Shown: in pieces, positions 46,699-55,095 of the stretch
Layout: every line of letters starts with the position of its first letter
How positions within the stretch are numbered: the first letter of the stretch is position 1
Origin: CAVVNN01 sp963749605
Lineage (GTDB): Bacteria > Actinomycetota > Thermoleophilia > Solirubrobacterales > 70-9
Direction: 5' to 3'
Assembly (NCBI GenBank): GCA_963749605.1
Contig: CAVVNN010000002.1
Span: 248,001 to 312,000 of the forward strand
DNA length: 64,000 bases
Program-made: the position numbers and the translations under genes
The notes under the pieces: generated by a model
What the model was told of the DNA's origin: nothing
Seen by the model: only the letters and a program-made list of their open reading frames with translations
Database searches by the model: none

Positions 46699-47262
46699 GT
46701 GGAGCTGATCGACGAACTGCTCGAAGACGCGAAGGGCCGCATGGAGAAGTCGGTCGAGTCGAGCCGTGGCGAGCTGGCCACGGTGCGCACCGGCCGCGCC
46801 TCCCCGCATCTGCTCGACCGCATCTCGGTCGATTACTACGGCGCCGTCACCCCGCTCAAGCAGCTCGCCAATGTCGCGGCCAGCGACGCCCGCCTGCTCA
46901 CCATCACCCCCTTCGACAAGTCTTCGATCGGGGCGATCGAGAAATCGATCCAGGAGTCCGACATCGGGCTGACTCCGAGCAACGACGGCAACGTGATCCG
47001 GCTGCAGATCCCAGAGCTGACCGAGGAGCGCCGGCGTGAGATGGTCAAGGTCGTCCACGGCGTCGCCGAGGAAGGCAGGATCGCGATCCGCAACGTGCGC
47101 CGCGACATCATGGGCGACCTGCGTGAGCTGAAGAAGGAGGGGGAGGCGGGCGAGGACGACGAGCGCCGCGCCGAGGCCGCCCTTCAGAAGCAGACCGACG
47201 AGGCGATCGGCGAGATCGACGCCCTCCTCAAGGGCAAGGAAGAAGAGATCCTCGAAGTGTGA
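46699..47262 (+). CDS. frr: ribosome recycling factor
   Basis: 187 residues. Three-helix bundle with the characteristic RTGRASPHLLDRISVDYYGAVTPLKQLANV, PFDKSSIGAIEKSIQESDIGLTPSNDGNVIRLQIPELTEERR and VRRDIMGDLRELKKEGE. It separates post-termination ribosomes together with EF-G. GTG start 13 bp after the pyrH stop. Confidence 0.95.
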   Translation: MELIDELLEDAKGRMEKSVESSRGELATVRTGRASPHLLDRISVDYYGAVTPLKQLANVAASDARLLTITPFDKSSIGAIEKSIQESDIGLTPSNDGNVIRLQIPELTEERRREMVKVVHGVAEEGRIAIRNVRRDIMGDLRELKKEGEAGEDDERRAEAALQKQTDEAIGEIDALLKGKEEEILEV

Positions 47263-47930
47263 CGTCCGCCAGGTACGTCGCGATAATCACCGACGGCAAC
47301 GGCCGTTGGGCACAACAGCGCGGGTTGCCGGTCGTCGAGGGTCACAGGGCCGGCGCCGACGTCGTCAAGGCGCGCCTGCGCGACGCTGCCGAGCTCGGCG
47401 TCGAGGAGTTGACGGTCTTCTCCTTCTCGACCGAGAACTGGTCGCGCCCGGCGGAGGAGGTCGCGGGGCTGATGCAGATGTTCGGGGAGCGAATCGAGGC
47501 GGAGACACCCGAGCTGCACGAAGAGGGGGTGCGGATGCGCTTCATCGGTCGCCGAGACGGGGTCGAGCGCCGGCTGGTCGAGCGGATGGAGTGGGCGGAG
47601 GCCACCACCGCCGGCAACGACCGGATCGCGCTGTTCGTCGCCTTCAACTACGGCGGCAGGGCGGAGATCGTCGACGCAGCTCGAAGCTTCCAAGGGGGCT
47701 CTGAGGAGGAGTTCCGCAAGCACCTCTACGCGCCCGAGATGCACGACCCCGACCTCCTGATCAGAACCAGCGGCGAGCAGCGCATCTCCAACTATCTGCT
47801 TTGGCAGTGCGCCTACTCGGAGCTGATCTTCCGCGACGAGCTCTGGCCCGACTTCACCCGCGAGGCGTTCGAAGAGTCGCTGCACGAGTTCGAGGCCCGG
47901 CAGCGGCGCTTCGGAGCCAGGGCTGAGTGA
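47259..47930 (+). CDS. uppS: cis-prenyltransferase (undecaprenyl diphosphate synthase family)
   Basis: 223 residues. Makes the polyprenyl carrier of cell-wall synthesis. YVAIITDGNGRWAQQRGLPVVEGHRAGAD holds the catalytic Asp and the substrate-binding DGNGRW, followed by LTVFSFSTENWSRPAEEV, FNYGGRAEIVDAA, and DLLIRTSGEQRISNYLLWQCAYSELIF. GTGA overlap with frr. The chain length of the product cannot be told from sequence. Confidence 0.92.
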   Translation: MTSARYVAIITDGNGRWAQQRGLPVVEGHRAGADVVKARLRDAAELGVEELTVFSFSTENWSRPAEEVAGLMQMFGERIEAETPELHEEGVRMRFIGRRDGVERRLVERMEWAEATTAGNDRIALFVAFNYGGRAEIVDAARSFQGGSEEEFRKHLYAPEMHDPDLLIRTSGEQRISNYLLWQCAYSELIFRDELWPDFTREAFEESLHEFEARQRRFGARAE

Positions 47931-47934
47931 GGCG

Positions 47935-48813
47935 ATGGACCTCTTCGACGACGAGATGTTCGAAGAGGTGGAGGCGCCGCCACGGGCGCCGCGCCCGCCC
48001 CGGCGGCGAAGCCGCCTGCGCGGCGAGACCGCAAAGCGGGTTCTCTTCGCCCTCCCCTGGATCGCCTTCGCGATCGCGATCACGGTTGCGGGAGGGGCCA
48101 TCTTCGCGATCGCCCTGGTCGGTATCGGCATCGTCGCGCTGCGCGAGTACCTCGAGATGACGCAGAGGATGCGGCCGATCCCAATCGCCGCCTACCTGGC
48201 GCTCGCGGCGCTGATCGCCGCCGCTCATTTCGGCACCGCCTTCAACATCCTGCTCGTCCTCGCCGCCTCCTTCCCGGTGCTCTTCGCCTTCGGAGCCGAT
48301 CGCCGCTACCGCGGCGGAATCACCGTCTCGATGGGCGTCACCCTGCTCGGCGTCTTCTGGATCGGGATCCCGCTGGCGCACGCTGTGCTGCTGCGCGACC
48401 TGCCCAACCACGGCGCCGCCCTGTTCATCGATGTCCTCGTGGGCACCTTCGTCACAGACACCGCCGCCTACGCCACCGGCCGTATGTTCGGCAGCCGCAG
48501 GATCGCCCCCAGCCTCTCGCCCAACAAGACCCTGGAGGGGCTGATCGGCGGGTTCGTGATCGGCACGATGGGCTTCTGGTTCGCCGGCCTCTACCAGGAT
48601 TGGCTCTCCGGGGTGGACGCGCTGGTCATCGGCGCGGCGGTGGCCGCGATCGCCCCGGTGGGCGACCTCTTCGAGTCGATGCTGAAGCGCGACCTGGGCA
48701 TCAAGGACACGGGAACCCTCTTCGGCCCCCACGGGGGCATCCTCGACAGGCTGGACGCCGTCTTCTTCACCGTGGTCGTCGGCTATTACCTCTCGATCCA
48801 GCTGGTCTACTGA
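47935..48813 (+). CDS. cdsA: phosphatidate cytidylyltransferase
   Basis: Makes CDP-diacylglycerol from CTP and phosphatidate. 292 residues with a basic N-terminus and about eight TM segments. The family signature is present near the C-terminus: SMLKRDLGIKDTGTLFGPHGGILDRLDAVFF, preceded by LSPNKTLEGLIGGFVIG. It supplies the substrate of the CDP-alcohol transferase encoded at 54053. Confidence 0.93.
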   Translation: MDLFDDEMFEEVEAPPRAPRPPRRRSRLRGETAKRVLFALPWIAFAIAITVAGGAIFAIALVGIGIVALREYLEMTQRMRPIPIAAYLALAALIAAAHFGTAFNILLVLAASFPVLFAFGADRRYRGGITVSMGVTLLGVFWIGIPLAHAVLLRDLPNHGAALFIDVLVGTFVTDTAAYATGRMFGSRRIAPSLSPNKTLEGLIGGFVIGTMGFWFAGLYQDWLSGVDALVIGAAVAAIAPVGDLFESMLKRDLGIKDTGTLFGPHGGILDRLDAVFFTVVVGYYLSIQLVY

Positions 48814-48831
48814 CCTACCTACACTGGGTCG

Positions 48832-49977
48832 ATGAAGAAGCTCGCGATCCTCGGGTCCACCGGCTCGATCGGAACCCAGGCGCTGGAGGTCGTCGCGGCC
48901 TCGGAGGGCCTTCAGGTGGTCGCGCTCGCGGCCGGCTCGGACTGGCAGCAGACCGTGGCTCAAGCGCGCCAGTTCGGCGTGCCGGCGATCGGGCTGGCCG
49001 ACGAGGCGGCTGCGGGGCGGGCGCGGGCGGAGTGGAACGGGCGCGTGCTCTCCGGTGAGGAGGGAGCTCGCGAGCTGGTCGCGGAGTCGGGCGCGGACCT
49101 CGTCCTCAACGCGATCGTCGGGGCCGCCGGCCTGGCCTCAACCGTGGTCGCATTGACCGAGGGGATCGACGTCGCGCTCGCCAACAAGGAGAGCCTGGTG
49201 GTCGGCGGCGAGCTGGTGATGGCGCTGTCGGAGGCGACGAACGCGCGGCTGCTGCCGGTCGACTCGGAGCACTCCGCCCTGCACCAGCTGATCGGGTCGG
49301 AGCCGCCGGGCACGGTCGAGCGGTTGGTGCTGACCGCGTCGGGCGGGCCCTTTCGCGGGCGCGAGGACCTCGGCGACGTCAGCGTGGACGATGCGCTCGC
49401 CCATCCGACCTGGCAGATGGGGGGGAGGATCACGATCGACTCGGCGACCCTGATGAACAAGGGCTTCGAGACGATCGAGGCGCACCACCTCTTCGGCGTG
49501 CCCTACGAGCGGATCGACGTGGTCGTCCACCCGCAGTCGCTCGTCCACTCGCTGATCCACCTCAACGACGGCGCCTCGCTGGCCCACCTCGGCTACCCGG
49601 ACATGCGGGTGCCGATCTCCTACGCCCTGCACTTCCCCGAGCGGGCCGACGTCGACATGCCCTCGCTCGACCTCGCTGCCGCCGGGGAGCTGACCTTCGA
49701 GCAGCCGGACCTCGACACCTTCCCCTGCCTGCGGCTGGCCCGCGAGGCGGGCGAGGCAGGGGGGACGGCGCCCTGCGCCCTCAACGCCGCCGACGAGGTC
49801 GCCGTCGCCGCCTTCCTCGCGGGCGGCATCCCCTTCACCGGCATTCCAGCTGTGATCGAGCAGGTCCTGGAAGAGATGCCCGCGCGCCCGGTCGGCCACT
49901 TCGATGACCTCTTCGCCGCCGACGCCGAGGCGCGGGAGCGCACCGAGAGCCGGGTTCGGGGGTTGACACCGGCATGA
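48832..49977 (+). CDS. dxr: 1-deoxy-D-xylulose 5-phosphate reductoisomerase
   Basis: First committed enzyme of the MEP isoprenoid pathway, target of fosmidomycin. 381 residues: NADPH motif ILGSTGSIGTQAL, ANKESLVVGG, PVDSEHSALHQLIG, TASGGPFRG, HPTWQMGGRITIDSATLMNKGFE, VVHPQSLVHSLIHLNDGAS, and ALNAADEVAVAAFL. TACACT lies 6 nt before the ATG. It overlaps rseP by ATGA. Confidence 0.96.
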   Translation: MKKLAILGSTGSIGTQALEVVAASEGLQVVALAAGSDWQQTVAQARQFGVPAIGLADEAAAGRARAEWNGRVLSGEEGARELVAESGADLVLNAIVGAAGLASTVVALTEGIDVALANKESLVVGGELVMALSEATNARLLPVDSEHSALHQLIGSEPPGTVERLVLTASGGPFRGREDLGDVSVDDALAHPTWQMGGRITIDSATLMNKGFETIEAHHLFGVPYERIDVVVHPQSLVHSLIHLNDGASLAHLGYPDMRVPISYALHFPERADVDMPSLDLAAAGELTFEQPDLDTFPCLRLAREAGEAGGTAPCALNAADEVAVAAFLAGGIPFTGIPAVIEQVLEEMPARPVGHFDDLFAADAEARERTESRVRGLTPA

Positions 49978-51065
49978 GCTGGTTCTGGGTTTTCGTCGGT
50001 TTCTCCCTGCTGGTCATCGTGCACGAGGCCGGCCACTTCGTCGCCGCGAAGGCCACCGGCATGCGGGTCGAGCGATTTTTCCTCTTCTTCGGGCCGACGA
50101 TCTGGTCGTTCAAACGCGGCGAGACCGAGTACGGGATCAAATCGATCCCGCTCGGCGGCTACGTGCGGATCACCGGCATGAACCCGGAGGAGGAGGTGCC
50201 GGTGGAGGTCGAGCATCGCGCCTACTACCGTCAGAGGGTCTGGAAGCGAATCGTCGTGGTCGCCGCGGGCCCCGCGGTCAACATTGCGCTCGCGTTGGCC
50301 ATCTTCTTCGTGCTCGCCCTGACCAGCGCCAGCACCGGTACCGAAGTTGTGCACGAAGTCGTCAAGGGGAGCCCAGCCGCCGGGGCGCTGAGGCCGGGCG
50401 ACAAGATCGTCGCCGTCGACGGGAGACGCTACCCGGGGCTGGCCAGTGGGGCACGCATCGAACGCTTTCGCAATGAGATCGGCTCGCACGAATGCTCAGG
50501 CGAGCAGCGCGATGGTTGCCTTGCGGCAACGCCCGTCACGCTCACCGTCCTCAGGAGCGGCGATCTCAAGCGGATCAGAGTGAAGCCCAAATACGACGCC
50601 GCCGCGGGCCAACCGCTGGTCGGCTTCGCATTCGGGACCAAGGCCATCTCGCTCGGCGTCGGAGAAGCGGTCGATCGCGCCACCGGTTCGGTCTGGATGA
50701 TCACCTCCAGCACCTTCCACGTGATCAGTCATCTGTTCGAATCCGCACAGCGAAAGCAGATCTCGAGCGTCGTCGGCATCAGCGACATGGCCCACCAGAC
50801 GACGGAAAAGAGCCTGGTCGAGTCGCTGGTCCTGCTTGCGGTCGTCAGCCTCTCGCTCGGCCTGATCAACCTGCTGCCGATCCTGCCGCTCGACGGTGGC
50901 CACATCCTTTGGGCGCTGATCGAGAAACTCCGCGGCAGGCCGGCGTCGCTGCGAGCGATGGAGCGGGCGACCGTGATCGGGTTCGCGCTGGTCGCGGTGC
51001 TGATGTTCATCGGCCTCTCCAACGACATCGGCCGCCTCACCGGCGAAGGCTTCAACGTCCGGTAA
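49974..51065 (+). CDS. rseP: site-2 membrane metalloprotease (RseP/Rip1 family)
   Basis: M50 zinc protease for regulated intramembrane proteolysis, 363 residues. HEAGH zinc motif at residues 17-21 in TM1, IPLGGYVRITGM, one PDZ domain (about 115-200; VVHEVVKGSPAAGALRPGDKIVAVDG), and the third zinc ligand in LLPILPLDGGHILWALIEKL. Its place between dxr and ispG is conserved in actinobacteria (dxr-rip1-ispG). Likely substrates are anti-sigma factors; a candidate membrane protein with an anti-sigma-like domain is encoded at 58407. Confidence 0.93.
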   Translation: MSWFWVFVGFSLLVIVHEAGHFVAAKATGMRVERFFLFFGPTIWSFKRGETEYGIKSIPLGGYVRITGMNPEEEVPVEVEHRAYYRQRVWKRIVVVAAGPAVNIALALAIFFVLALTSASTGTEVVHEVVKGSPAAGALRPGDKIVAVDGRRYPGLASGARIERFRNEIGSHECSGEQRDGCLAATPVTLTVLRSGDLKRIRVKPKYDAAAGQPLVGFAFGTKAISLGVGEAVDRATGSVWMITSSTFHVISHLFESAQRKQISSVVGISDMAHQTTEKSLVESLVLLAVVSLSLGLINLLPILPLDGGHILWALIEKLRGRPASLRAMERATVIGFALVAVLMFIGLSNDIGRLTGEGFNVR

Positions 51066-51099
51066 CCGGCTCAGAGCGCCGCCCGGATACCCTTCACAG

Positions 51100-52353
51100 A
51101 TGGCTTCGAAGCGCCAGATCTTCGTCGGCGGCGTGCCAATCGGCGGCGGCGCCCCGGTCGTCGTGCAGACGATGACCAAGACGGAGACCGCCAACCTGGC
51201 GGCGACGATGGAGCAGATCCGCAAGGTCGCCGACGCCGGGGCGGACATCGTCCGCGTCGCGGTGCCACGCGAGCGCGATGTCGAGGCCCTGGAGGCGATC
51301 GTCAGGGAATCGCCGATCCCGGTCATCGCCGACATTCACTTCAACCACACGCTGGCGCTGAAGGCGATTGACGCCGGCGCCCACTGCGTCCGGCTCAACC
51401 CGGGAAACATCGGCGGGCGCGAGAAGGTCGCCGAGGTGGCGGTGAAGGCGACCGCGGCCGGGGTGCCGATGCGGATCGGGGTCAACTCGGGCTCGCTGCC
51501 GAAGCACCTGCACGAGCTGGAGCGCGAGGCGCCGGTCGAGGCCCTGGTCGCCGCCGCGGTCGAGTTCGTCGAGCTGATGGAGAGCCTCGAGTTCGAGGAC
51601 TTCAAGGTCTCGATCAAGTCAACCAACGTGCCCAACACGATCGCCGCCAACCGACTGCTGGCCGAGAAAATCCCCTACCCGCTGCACCTCGGGATCACCG
51701 AGGCGGGGACCAAGTGGTCGGGCTCGCTGAAATCCTCGGTTGGCCTCGGCGCCCTGCTCGCCGACGGGATTGGCGACACGATCCGCATCTCCCTCTCCAC
51801 CTTCCACGCCGAGGAGGAGGTCAAGGTCGCCTGGGAGATCCTCAAGGCGCTGCAGCTGCGCGAGCGCGGTCCGGTGCTGATCGCCTGCCCCACCTGCGGC
51901 CGGCTCCAGTTCGACATGGACTCGGTCGTGGCCGAGATCGAGCAGCGGCTGGAGGGCTACGCCGAGCCGGTCGAGGTCGCGGTGCTCGGTTGCGCGGTCA
52001 ACGGAATCGGCGAGGCCAGCCACGCCGATTTCGGCATCACCGGCGCCAAGGACGAGGGATTGATCTTCGCCCATGGCAAGCCGTTGCGAAAGGTCGCTCA
52101 GGCGAGCCTGGTCGACGCTCTCTTCGAGGAGATCGACAAGTCGCTGGACCGCGGCGGGGTCGAGATCGACGAGGCGAAATCGGCCGAGGGGGGAGCCTGG
52201 CTGGCGAAGATCGAGGAGGAGAACGCCGGCGACCTCACCCCCGAGAAGATCGCCCAGATGGAGCACGAGGCCGCCGCAAAGGGCGAGTCCGACCGCGTCC
52301 TGCTGGACGAGGAGGTCTCGCCGACTGCCGGGAGACGATTCACCCGAGCCTGA
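51100..52353 (+). CDS. ispG: 4-hydroxy-3-methylbut-2-en-1-yl diphosphate synthase
   Basis: Iron-sulfur enzyme of the MEP pathway. Core of about 350 residues: VVVQTMTKTETANLAATMEQIRKVADAGADIVRVAVP, ADIHFNHTLALKAI, RLNPGNIGG, GVNSGSL, HLGITEAGT, with cluster Cys in ACPTCGRLQFD and VLGCAVNGIGEASHADFG. A further tail of about 60 charged residues (about 355-417) follows the usual end. TACCCT lies 6 nt before the ATG. Confidence 0.95.
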   Translation: MASKRQIFVGGVPIGGGAPVVVQTMTKTETANLAATMEQIRKVADAGADIVRVAVPRERDVEALEAIVRESPIPVIADIHFNHTLALKAIDAGAHCVRLNPGNIGGREKVAEVAVKATAAGVPMRIGVNSGSLPKHLHELEREAPVEALVAAAVEFVELMESLEFEDFKVSIKSTNVPNTIAANRLLAEKIPYPLHLGITEAGTKWSGSLKSSVGLGALLADGIGDTIRISLSTFHAEEEVKVAWEILKALQLRERGPVLIACPTCGRLQFDMDSVVAEIEQRLEGYAEPVEVAVLGCAVNGIGEASHADFGITGAKDEGLIFAHGKPLRKVAQASLVDALFEEIDKSLDRGGVEIDEAKSAEGGAWLAKIEEENAGDLTPEKIAQMEHEAAAKGESDRVLLDEEVSPTAGRRFTRA

Positions 52354-52371
52354 GACGGATAGGTTTCCCGC

Positions 52372-54060
52372 GTGACCCGGCTCAGCCAGACGCTTCTTCC
52401 AACGCTTAAGGATGCGCCTGCGGATGCGGAGGCTCTTTCGCACAAGCTGATGGTGCGGGCGGGGTTGATCCGGCAGCTCGGAGCCGGGCTTTGGACCTAT
52501 CTGCCCGCGGGCTGGCGGGCGCATCGGAAGGTGGAAGCCGTGATCCGGGAGGAGATGGAGGGGATCGGCTGCCAGGAGATGCTGATGCCGGTCCTGCAGC
52601 CGGCCGAGCCGTGGCAGAAGACCGGGCGCTACGCGATCGAGGAGCTGTTCAAGCTCGAAGACCGCAAGGGCTCGCCGATGGTGCTGGCGATGACGCACGA
52701 GGAGTGCGTGACCTACCACGTCGCTCGCGAGGTCCGCTCCTACCGCGACCTGCCGCTGATGCTGTACCAGCTCCAGACCAAGGAGCGCGACGAGCCCCGG
52801 CCCCGGGCCGGGGTGCTGCGCACCCGCGAGTTCACGATGAAGGACGCCTACTCCTTCGACCGCGACGAGGAGGGGCTGGCGCGCTCCTACGAGCTGCAGG
52901 CGGGCGCCTACGACCGCGTCTTCGACCGCTGTGGGCTGCGCACCTACCGGGTTGAGTCCGACGTCGGGATGATGGGCGGCTCCGGCGCCCACGAGTACAT
53001 GGCGCCCTGCCCGGCCGGAGAGAACGAGGTCGCCCTGGCGCCGGGCTACGCCGCCAACGTCGAGATCGCCTCGGCCGAGGCGCAACCCGTGGAGCTACCG
53101 GCCCCACTGCCCGCGCCCGAGCGGGTGGAGACGCCTGGCCTGACGACGGTCGAAGAGGTCTCCGGCTCGCTGGGTCTGCCGGCCGGCGCCCTGATCAAGG
53201 CGATGCCGATCGTCGTCGAGGGCCGCGGCCTGGTGCTCGTGCTCCTGCGTGGCGACCACCGGCTCAACGAGATCAAGCTGCGCAATGGGATGGGCACCGA
53301 CTTTCGCCAGGCCCGGCCGGAGGAGATCGAGGCCGACCTCGGGCCGGTCGGCTACATCGGGCCGGTCGGCGCCAACCTGCCGATGATCAAGGACGCGGCG
53401 ATAACCGGCGACTCCTACGTCTGCGGCTCCAATGAACCGGGCACTCACTTGCGCGGCGTCGACCCCGGGCGGGACTTCGAGGCCTACGAGCTCGACGTGC
53501 GCACGGTCGAGGCCGGCGACACCGTCCCCGGCGGCGGCACGATCGAGATCGTGCCGGCGATCGAGGTCGGCAACATCTTCAAGCTCGGCACCCGCTACTC
53601 GGAGCCCCTCGGCGCCACCTACCTCGACCAGGGCGGCGCGGAACGCCCGATCGTGATGGGCAGCTACGGGATCGGCCCGGCCCGAATCCTCGCCGCAGCG
53701 GTCGAGCAGGATGCCGACGAGAAGGGCATCGTCTGGCCTCCGTCGATCGCGCCATGGCGGGTTCACCTGGTCTCGCTCGCCAAGGCGGGAGAGGAGGAGC
53801 GTGGCGCATCGGACCGGCTCTATGAGGAGTTGTCCGCCGCGGGAGCGGACGTGCTCTACGACGACCGCGACGCCGGCCCGGGGGAGAAGCTGACCGACGC
53901 GGAGCTGCTTGGCTGCCCGCTGCGCGTGGTGGTCGGTCGCCGTGGCCTTGCCGAGGGCATCGTGGAGGCGGTCGAGCGCGCCTCCGGCGAGGAGCGCAAG
54001 CTGCCTGTGGGGGAAGCCGCCGAGGGGGTCCTGAAGGCTCTCCAGGGGCTCGATGGCTGA
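52372..54060 (+). CDS. proS: prolyl-tRNA synthetase
   Basis: Class II synthetase of the bacterial type, 562 residues. Motif 1 KVEAVIREEMEGIGCQEMLMPVLQPAEPW, motif 2 with FRDE-like KERDEPRPRAGVLRTREFTMKDAYSFD, an editing insertion domain (about 225-380; TTVEEVSGSLGLPAGALIKAM), motif 3 IVMGSYGIGPARILAA, and the anticodon-binding domain (about 460-562). GTG start with TAGGTT 6 nt upstream. It overlaps the following gene by 8 bp. Confidence 0.95.
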   Translation: MTRLSQTLLPTLKDAPADAEALSHKLMVRAGLIRQLGAGLWTYLPAGWRAHRKVEAVIREEMEGIGCQEMLMPVLQPAEPWQKTGRYAIEELFKLEDRKGSPMVLAMTHEECVTYHVAREVRSYRDLPLMLYQLQTKERDEPRPRAGVLRTREFTMKDAYSFDRDEEGLARSYELQAGAYDRVFDRCGLRTYRVESDVGMMGGSGAHEYMAPCPAGENEVALAPGYAANVEIASAEAQPVELPAPLPAPERVETPGLTTVEEVSGSLGLPAGALIKAMPIVVEGRGLVLVLLRGDHRLNEIKLRNGMGTDFRQARPEEIEADLGPVGYIGPVGANLPMIKDAAITGDSYVCGSNEPGTHLRGVDPGRDFEAYELDVRTVEAGDTVPGGGTIEIVPAIEVGNIFKLGTRYSEPLGATYLDQGGAERPIVMGSYGIGPARILAAAVEQDADEKGIVWPPSIAPWRVHLVSLAKAGEEERGASDRLYEELSAAGADVLYDDRDAGPGEKLTDAELLGCPLRVVVGRRGLAEGIVEAVERASGEERKLPVGEAAEGVLKALQGLDG

Positions 54061-54709
54061 CGCCGCTCCGTTTGGGCGCGGCCGCCTGCGCCGCCTCCTC
54101 GGGCTCGACCGCACCGGCCCCAAACCTCGCCAGACCCGCAGGGGGGAGCCGCTCAACCCCTGGACGATTCCCAACCTGGTTGGCTACGTGCGGCTGGCGG
54201 CGATCCCACTCTTCCTGTGCCTCGCCTTCGAATCGGGCGACGGCCGCAGCGTCGCCTCGGCGACGGTCTTCTGGCTGATCGCCGCCGGCGACTACCTCGA
54301 CGGCTTCCTCGCCCGGGTCACCAGGCAGTACAGCCGCATGGGGGCGCTGCTCGACCCACTCGTCGACCGCCTCACGATCCTCTCCGGCGCTGTCGTCTGC
54401 TGGCACTTCGAGCTTCTGCCCCGCTGGGCGCTGGCGTTGCTCGCCCTGCGCGAGCTGGCGATGCTCTTCCTCGCCCAATACGGGCTGCGGCACGGAGTCG
54501 ACATCGAGGTCAACTGGCCGGGCCGGGTCTCGGTCTTCCCGATCATGGGGGGGATCTTCTTCGCGATGGTCTTCGCCGGCTGGGTACCGTCGGCTCTGCT
54601 GGTCGTAGGGCTGGGGCTGGCGATCCTCGCCACGGTCCTCTACGCGCGCGCCGGCCTGCGCGCGGTACGCCGCGCCCGCGGGCTGCAAGCTAGCCCCCAC
54701 ACTCGATAA
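54053..54709 (+). CDS. CDP-alcohol phosphatidyltransferase, phosphatidylglycerophosphate synthase-like
   Basis: 218 residues with a basic N-terminus and four to five TM segments. The CDP-OH-P motif is complete: DYLDGFLARVTRQYSRMGALLDPLVDR (D-x2-DG-x2-AR-x8-G-x3-D-x3-D), the last Asp being the catalytic base. Preceded by NPWTIPNLVGYVRLAAIPLF, typical of PgsA. Product most likely phosphatidylglycerol phosphate; other alcohols are possible. Confidence 0.85.
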   Translation: MADAAPFGRGRLRRLLGLDRTGPKPRQTRRGEPLNPWTIPNLVGYVRLAAIPLFLCLAFESGDGRSVASATVFWLIAAGDYLDGFLARVTRQYSRMGALLDPLVDRLTILSGAVVCWHFELLPRWALALLALRELAMLFLAQYGLRHGVDIEVNWPGRVSVFPIMGGIFFAMVFAGWVPSALLVVGLGLAILATVLYARAGLRAVRRARGLQASPHTR

Positions 54710-54712
54710 ACC

Positions 54713-54752
54713 TTCAACCTGCGGTTGAACCTTTGGCCCAGGCACCTATAAT
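54713..54752 (+). promoter_or_regulatory. promoter and palindromic operator of the rsiG-FHA-merR operon
   Basis: TTGAAC (54725-54730), a 16-bp spacer and TATAAT (54747-54752), the strongest promoter in the window. A perfect 7-bp-arm palindrome TTCAACC-tgc-GGTTGAA (54713-54729) covers the -35. A regulator bound there would block polymerase; the MerR-type protein of the operon is one candidate. The transcript has a 5' UTR of about 48 nt with AAGGAG before the ATG. Confidence 0.65.
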
Positions 54753-54807
54753 CGACCGCAGGCGCAAACGGAGGCGACCGCCTCCCGACCAAGGAGCGAG
54801 AAGCGCG

Positions 54808-55077
54808 ATGGAGGACACCTTTCCCGATCTTGGTTCGCTCAGCGACATCGAACTGAAGGGCCTGATCGCCGAGCTGTCGGAGGAGGAGAACGAGATCTCC
54901 TACAGGCGGCGCGTCCTGCACGGCAAGATCGACATCCTCCGTGCGGAGCTGGTCAACCGGCTGCGCCAGAAACGCGAGCGGGGCGACTCGCTGATCTCCG
55001 GCGACGACGTGCAGCAACTGACCGAAATCCTCGCCGGCAAGGCACGCGGCCCCTCGGAGGACGAGCCCGCCGCCTGA
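54808..55077 (+). CDS. rsiG: RsiG-like anti-sigma / cyclic-di-GMP-binding helical protein
   Basis: 89 residues, helical, without TM. The N-terminal LGSLSDIELKGLIAELSEEENEISYRRRVLHGKIDILRAELVNRLR matches the antiparallel helix pair of RsiG. The signature reads E27-x3-S31-x2-R34-x3-H38-x3-D42, the Streptomyces E(x)3S(x)2R(x)3Q(x)3D motif with His for Gln, and it occurs once. From what I recall of published work, Rubrobacter RsiG also has a single copy and binds c-di-GMP as a homodimer, whereas Streptomyces has two copies and inhibits sigma WhiG. No sigma gene is adjacent. Start ATG 54808 behind AAGGAG. Confidence 0.7.
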   Translation: MEDTFPDLGSLSDIELKGLIAELSEEENEISYRRRVLHGKIDILRAELVNRLRQKRERGDSLISGDDVQQLTEILAGKARGPSEDEPAA

Positions 55078-55095
55078 AGCGGCGCGGAGGAAGAG

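Noticed and set aside
54053..54709. cardiolipin or phosphatidylinositol phosphate synthase as the firm call
   Set aside because: The CDP-OH-P motif is shared by all of these; IPNLVGYVRL favours PgsA but no residue seen is decisive, so no gene symbol was given.
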